Shown: in pieces, positions 24,101 through 28,812 of the stretch
How the letters are laid out: each line of letters opens with the position of its first letter
Numbering within the stretch: the first letter of the stretch is position 1
Source of the DNA: Apostichopus californicus
Lineage: Eukaryota; Echinodermata; Holothuroidea; Aspidochirotida; Stichopodidae
Assembly (NCBI GenBank): GCA_020650975.1
Contig: JAIPMN010001731.1
Location: forward strand, 1-28,812
Direction of reading: 5' to 3'
Length of the DNA stretch: 28,812 bases
Position numbers and translations under genes: made by a program
The notes under the pieces: model-generated
What the model saw: only the letters and a program-made list of their open reading frames with translations
Database searches by the model: none
What the model was told of the DNA's origin: nothing

Positions 24101-25091
24101 TCTTCCTACGTCCTCTGATTTTACACACTATGTCAATGAGACATCTCCATTGACTTAACGACATGTGAGAATCCCTCCCCAGGATGCGGAATTCGATGGC
24201 AAAAGCCACTCCAGAAAATTCAACTGCCACCTGCAAAATCCTAGCTACAACCCTGGCAATATGTATACTGAATCATTCCACTTCTTCTTCTTTATATCAT
24301 GCTAAATTAATTACAATCAGGAAATTTCTCAGTCGCTGTGTAGACCAAGTCGCTGATAAACTTATTCGTAACTTATGAAAACTCTCATTCTAATTTCCCA
24401 TGGATGGTTTCCGTGTGAAATATCATTCATTGAATTTTCCCTTTGTCACCATCACCTGTAAAAGGCCCTCAAACTCCAGTCTGTTCCAATTTCTTTTCCC
24501 CATTACATAATGTAAGTTTCATTCTAACACAATTCAGCTACGAGGCTGTCAACAAGTTACACGAAAACGTTGCCCTGAAGATATATCATTGAACTGCGTG
24601 GTCATAAGGACTGCAAATCACCAAAATATCGCTGTTGAATTTGTTTTTTTCTTTTTGAAAATCTTTGTTACAGACATGTTGTTAGCTCTGAACCTATGCA
24701 TTGTAACATGAAGGAGACTATTATGTTTGACACTTCTAGGACTGGAGGTAGTTTGGTTTTTGGGGGAATTAAAAAAGAACTGTATTAATGATAATACTTT
24801 TTGGCAGAGTTTGTTCACTTGTGAGTATGTGTGTTTGATGTTCTTTCATCCTTCCTAATAGAGGCATTTTTCAACCCTGTATATCTAACATGTTGTCTCT
24901 GGGATGCATGTAACTCTTTTTCATGGTATGATAGCAGGGGGGTAAAGACACCTTGGGAGGATGTTTAGTTGTGTATCCAAATGGGTGGGGGCAATTGATT
25001 GGTACAGACTGCATTTACCTGTGGTTTAATACAGGTTTTATCTCAAACCCACTGGGTTCACGAGAATTGGAGATTTAAAACTGAAACTTAC
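21196..25091 (-). other. intronic sequence, no genes recognised
   Basis: Right part of the 18-kb mib1 intron up to the donor of exon C. Open frames such as minus 23464-23739 and plus 21374-21616 have no recognisable domains or splice context. A CAGTGTTGTAGC motif at 23760-23771 looks like one end of a hAT element, but no partner end was found. No RNA gene was identified. Confidence 0.5.
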
Positions 25092-25225
25092 ATCAGCCTC
25101 CGGGTGCTGCAAAATTTCTTCACATTTGGCCGAGTCTCCGTTAGCTGCGGCCTTTACCAGCTCCTCGTTAATATCTCCAGAAATGTGAGTCTCAAAGAGC
25201 TTCTTAAGTAATGCAGACAGCCTCT
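25092..25225 (-). CDS. mib1: mib1 exon C: linker helix and first ankyrin repeat
   Basis: This internal mib1 exon has two bases finishing a split Glu codon and then 44 residues. [13 protein letters not shown] is the helical segment that precedes the ankyrin domain in Mind bomb 1. [20 protein letters not shown] is the first helix pair of ankyrin repeat 1. The acceptor is ATTACAG (25232-25226) and the donor is a full GTAAGT from 25091. An acceptor two bases further in would break the phase with exon B, so the first AG is chosen. The intron that follows is about 18 kb and contains most of the repeats and the candidate nested gene of this window. Confidence 0.94.
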
Positions 25226-25306
25226 CTGTAATTAATAGAAAATTTGTGAAGTGTTTATAGAAATATTTCAGCAGATTCTACTCAAACTTATTAGCTGATC
25301 ATTTAT

Positions 25307-25367
25307 GGGCTCGTCCAATCAATATGTGTTAACTAGGACAGTGTCCAGCCTTCTGACCACTACACCA
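25307..25367 (-). repeat. tRNA-like fragment, possible SINE head
   Basis: Read on the minus strand, TGGTGTAGTGG (25367-25357) fits the RNA polymerase III A-box consensus at every position. GGACGAGCCC (25316-25307), about 40 bases on, resembles a B-box GGTTCGAGCCC that has lost bases. The stretch between contains CTGGACACTGTCCTAG, like an anticodon arm. The cloverleaf is degraded, with no clean acceptor stem, so a decayed tRNA-derived SINE or tRNA pseudogene is likelier than a working tRNA. It lies in the intron between exons B and C. Confidence 0.4.
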
Positions 25368-25676
25368 TTACATACGCTCAGACTGTGTTGGCAACGATAT
25401 TTTACAGTTTCAAATCACTTTCTTATCCTGAGATATGATTGCTTTTCACTTTCATATTCAAAAACATGGAATGATTTCAGGTATCACCAAATCACCTCAC
25501 TTGAAAGTTGGCAATGGTAATAACTGAATTAAACATTAACAAGCAAGAAAGGCCAAATTATTTCGCACATCAACCATGCATGAAATGTTTGCAAAGTTTT
25601 GTATTTATAACAAATAAATTTCAATAGCATATATCTCTGGAATGCAGCTATAAAATTGGGTCTTTAATTCAATGAG

Positions 25677-26240
25677 TTCAATTGCAAATTATCTGTAGAC
25701 CTTGGTGTTGTTATTGATCATAACCTCTCTTTAATAACAGGTTAACACCACCATTCCACTTGTTTCAGGATAATGTGTTACATCTCAATGGTTACGTCTT
25801 TTCTTCCTCGTGATCTTGTAAAAACTCTCATAATTTCACTCGTTATTAACAGAATCGATATGTGCAACTCTGTACTACAGTTCTAATGCTAGCATCATTA
25901 CAAAACTACAATCTCTATGGAATATTGCTGCCAGAGTTATTTACGGCCGTGGAAGAAGTGATGCAGTCTCTACCAATTTTAATGAGTTTCACTGGCTCCC
26001 TGTGAAAGATAGTATTTACTTTGAAAATCTTGCTGTTTGTCCATAAATGTGTTCACAATGCTGCTACTGAATACCTTAAGAAGTTTCTCACCAGGCTACC
26101 CTGTTACTCTTTGTATACAGGAATGCACCATATTTGGTATTAAAACCTTTGCCTTTTGTGGGCCAAAGCTTTGGGAATTGACTCCTTTCCTATCCCTATG
26201 CATATGATAGATTCAACAGGTATCTAAAGGGCATGATCCT
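25677..26240 (+). mobile_element. decayed non-LTR retrotransposon, 3' end of reverse transcriptase ORF
   Basis: This is a broken remnant of the C-terminal part of a LINE polymerase protein, of CR1/L2/Jockey-like type. Three stretches in different frames follow the family order. At 25677 a piece contains KLSVDLGVVIDHNLSL (the LGVxID block). At 25782-25886 a piece ends NRIDMCNSVLQ, matching the usual SRLDYCNSLL. At 25903-26043 a piece contains LQSLWNIAARVIYGRGRS and then FHWLPVKDSIYF, matching the LHWLPV hallmark. A weak tail with GPKLWELTPF follows near 26160. Frames are broken by stops and indels and the catalytic part upstream is absent, so it is an inactive fossil. It is antisense to mib1 and intronic. 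Confidence 0.8.
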
Positions 26241-26384
26241 TTCTTATAGCATTGATTCAATAATAAGGTTAAGTATGTCAGTTTCTGCCTTGTTCGTATA
26301 TTGACTTGTTTCTAACCAGCCCACTAGTGCATAACTACATCATCTCAGCATATATAGAAGGGGAGGCTATACATATACCTTGTT

Positions 26385-26413
26385 CTATCTATCTATATAT
26401 CTATCTATCTATT
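26385..26413. repeat. CTAT microsatellite
   Basis: About seven CTAT repeats with one TATA interruption, about 150 bp downstream of the LINE remnant. Some LINE families end in short tandem repeats, but the gap makes a direct link doubtful. Confidence 0.9.
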
Positions 26414-26851
26414 ATTGCATATTCTCTTTACCATTCACCCTAAACTGACTTTCCTAAGTCACTTTAAGTCATCAAACCTATGTTATAGTCCATTATCCCC
26501 TGGTGCAAACTTTGACTTTATTCTACATACTTATTATTTACTCGCCGACTCGATCTATAAACCGGCCCAGTCTAACCCAAAATATTTGCTCATTCCTGTC
26601 CTTCATCACGTGGGTGTCAAAGCCAATCTTCCACTTATCGAGATTGCTAGTACTCACTGCCCTCTTAGAAAATAGATAAACATTAATGACACATTGTTCA
26701 CACCCCTAAGGCTACTCTCAATCAGTAATAGATACACACACATTTTATTTCCCTCACTCGCCAAAAACACAAAGGAACAGTCTTCTGGCAAAGAAACTAG
26801 CGAGTTAACAAACGGGTAAAAACATCTCTGAAGGATACACCTATCTCTTAC

Positions 26852-26993
26852 CTGATGAATTGCCTAGGGCAGCCGTGTCTGAAGCAACTTTCGTCACGGC
26901 TGCTGGGTTGTATGTCCAGGACGTTGAGCCAACCTCCACTTTCAAATCGTTGTCGTGGTATATTTGTAGTACTCTCCCAATTTTACCGAGGGT
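26852..26993 (-). CDS. mib1: mib1 exon B: rest of second Mib repeat
   Basis: This internal mib1 exon encodes 47 residues plus the first base of the next codon. It starts [20 protein letters not shown] and continues with [15 protein letters not shown], completing the second Mib repeat begun in exon A. The GKxGRVxxI and WTYNPAAV blocks are the standard end of a REP unit in Mind bomb 1. The acceptor is TACTAG at 26999-26994 and the donor is GTAAGAG from 26851. The final G pairs with AG at the start of exon C to make a Glu codon. Residues after TKVAS (DTAALGNSS) form a small-residue linker before the ankyrin region. No stop or frame break is present. Confidence 0.95.
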
Positions 26994-28451
26994 CTAGTAC
27001 AGAAGTAACGAGAGAAATAACATCATATTGGTGGCAAATACAAGCATGTACATCCTTCATAAGACACTCGTAAAACGTTACGTAATTACTGTTAAAAATC
27101 CGACGCTTTACAAATTAATTTTCTTTATGACTATTTAACAATTCAGAAGATATCACTGTCAAAATGTCTTTAACTACTTCAAATATGTAGATTCTAAGGG
27201 TCTTCGCCAGTTTATTTATAACGGCCATGTCACATATTTGATTCAGGATGTTATACTTGACAAACGTAAGTAGAAGATTGTCTTCCTGTGACTCTAAAAT
27301 TTTCCACGGAAATCATCTATAAGCAACACCAATCAAAAAATGACATTAAGATTCCCAGTTTTGATTTCAGGAACATAAGTTTTTTTAAAGGAAAAAATTG
27401 CAAGTCTGCGATACGCCTTCATTGAGTTGACAACTGCAATGAATTCATTAGTAGAAAACAAAAATTGTGAAGCTAATTGTCCAGGATTTTACTGTTTACC
27501 ATAGCAACCACACTGTGAAACTCTCTTCCAAGAACCATGCAGGAGGGCATAATATATTTGTTATTACCTCACTGATACTAACAGCCATTCCCACCACAAA
27601 AACCATACCTTGATATAATTTGTGAAAATTAGTTGCAGTGTAAAGACATTCTATACAAAATTAAGACCATGATAATTTTCAGTTTTTCTCCAACATAGTA
27701 TTCCAGTTTAATACTGCAATTTTAACAAGCACTACCAACCGCAACTATACTTAAACGATTCGTTGTCATTTTATGACTCAAATAGCTAAGTATTCATTGT
27801 ACAGCTACCATCCACCTAGCAATAAGATGCATTTGCCCCAGATTGCTCTGATAATATATGGCCATCTTGAGTTCTACTCTTGCTGTTGCCTTAATTTGAC
27901 CAACTCTCAAATCTCTTTCCTCCTAAGTTGATATGAAACACTCTACAGTATATTTGTATATGTGCAACAACATGTCTCTTCACAAGAGGTTTTTCCAAGA
28001 CTTGACAAAAATCAAATTTTAAGAAATAATTCTGACTTTTTGAAAAGTCTGACGATATCAGTGTTTGGCAAATAATCATCGTATTCTTGACGAGCAGACG
28101 AGTATAAAAGTAAACTGTCTTATAAATTGCATCAAGTTTTCGAATGTTAGAATGAATGTGCTCAAATGTTGTAAATTGCAATGCGAAATCCTGCACGAAT
28201 GCAGATCTACAAGATTATTTTGGGAAGTCACATGGATTTTGCAAGATTCTACAAAGCTTGCATCTGAAGTAAGAGCTTAAGCAACTGAGTTAAGAGGAAG
28301 TCTTGTCTCATGTTAGATGTTTGAAGTAAAGAAGGATAACCAAAGATCATTTGTAATATACTCTAACTACAAAGTATATAAACATGGATTAAATATAAAT
28401 TAGCCCACACCAACCATCACCACACTTCCTGTTGGCATGCTCTGTCCTTAC
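26994..28451 (-). other. mib1 intron between exons A and B
   Basis: A 1458-bp intron with donor GTAAGG at 28451 and acceptor TAG at 26996-26994. The sequence is AT-rich. A 101-residue minus-strand open frame at 27891-28196 has no recognisable motif and no splice support. Nothing else is seen. Confidence 0.8.
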
Positions 28452-28635
28452 CGGCAGCATAGCTTCAGCCCACTCTCCGTGGCCCCTCTGTAAGCTCTTG
28501 ATTCTCTCTAGGTCGCTACAGATCTGGACGTAATCACCGACTTGAAACTGAGACACACCCGAGGCATCCTCCTCACCTCCCTCCGCACCTGTACTGTCAG
28601 GGACTTTAGTGAGTACAGCTGGATTAAAAGTCCAT
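28452..28635 (-). CDS. mib1: mib1 exon A: end of first and start of second Mib repeat
   Basis: This is an internal exon of the Mind bomb 1 E3 ubiquitin ligase, which acts at the plasma membrane and endosomes of Notch signal-sending cells on Delta/Jagged tails. It encodes 61 residues after one base of a split codon. [10 protein letters not shown] closes the first Mib repeat (REP). An acidic, low-similarity linker follows, and then [20 protein letters not shown] and [12 protein letters not shown] open the second repeat. The [12 protein letters not shown] stretch is the most diagnostic block and matches vertebrate MIB1 from memory. In the family the REP region binds the ligand C-box. The acceptor is a pyrimidine tract ending GTGTAG (28641-28636) and the donor is GTAAGG from 28451. 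The exon ends in phase 0, which suits exon B. The upstream exon lies beyond the window. Confidence 0.95.
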
Positions 28636-28812
28636 CTACACAAATACAAAAGAGAAAAAGAAATGGAAAAAAAAGTTGAGAATTCTTCCCTCTATAGTCA
28701 GTTAGGATGACACACACAGCTACTGTTATGGAAGATACTGAGGGCAGGGAATGATTTAGTAGTTTGCATTCTGTATTGCCATTTTGAAGACTGATTATAA
28801 TTGATAATTCTT
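28636..28812 (-). other. mib1 intron at right edge
   Basis: Intron upstream of exon A, with the pyrimidine-rich acceptor tract next to the exon. No earlier mib1 exon lies in this piece. Confidence 0.8.

Overview
The window comes from an animal nuclear genome. It is AT-rich, nearly all of it is non-coding, and short coding blocks are bounded by GT/AG splice sites and separated by introns of up to 18 kb. Five exons on the minus strand together encode about 255 residues of one protein, recognisable as Mind bomb 1 (mib1). This is the RING E3 ubiquitin ligase that ubiquitinates Notch ligands (Delta/Jagged) in the signal-sending cell. The protein diverges enough from vertebrate MIB1 to suggest an invertebrate. 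An invertebrate deuterostome such as an echinoderm is my guess, but nothing here settles the taxon.

The mib1 transcript runs from high to low coordinates. Exon A (28635-28452) holds the end of the first Mib repeat and the start of the second. Exon B (26993-26852) completes the second repeat. Exon C (25225-25092) holds the linker and first ankyrin helices. Exon D (7099-6992) and exon E (6082-5885) hold further ankyrin repeats. All reading phases agree (0, 1, 0, 0, 0) and no residues seem missing between exons. The N-terminal Mib/HERC2 and ZZ part must lie beyond 28812. The remaining ankyrin repeats and the RING fingers must lie to the left of position 1. The introns are about 1.46, 1.63, 18.0 and 0.9 kb, and the last one is longer than 5.8 kb.

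The introns hold almost everything else. There is a 69-bp minisatellite (625-1621), a small terminal-inverted-repeat element (5341-5652), a 38-bp tandem repeat (6454-6643) and a cluster of CRE-like palindromes (10338-10427). A 103-bp higher-order repeat lies at 10554-10858. A complete non-autonomous hAT-type element with 16-bp inverted termini and a perfect 8-bp target duplication lies at 11247-11742. A 1.5-kb array of AGTCAT words occupies 19698-21195, followed by a tRNA-like fragment at 25307-25367 and a decayed non-LTR retrotransposon (25677-26240).

The most interesting possibility is a nested gene on the plus strand inside the 18-kb mib1 intron. A signal-peptide exon (7603-7681) ends at a consensus donor. 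It is phase-compatible with a cysteine-rich terminal exon (14319-14416) that has a pyrimidine tract in front of it and AATAAA signals behind it. If real, it encodes a secreted peptide of about 58 residues. I infer this from sequence signals only. The miR-1/miR-133 pair that sits in an intron of MIB1 in vertebrates was looked for on both strands and not found here.
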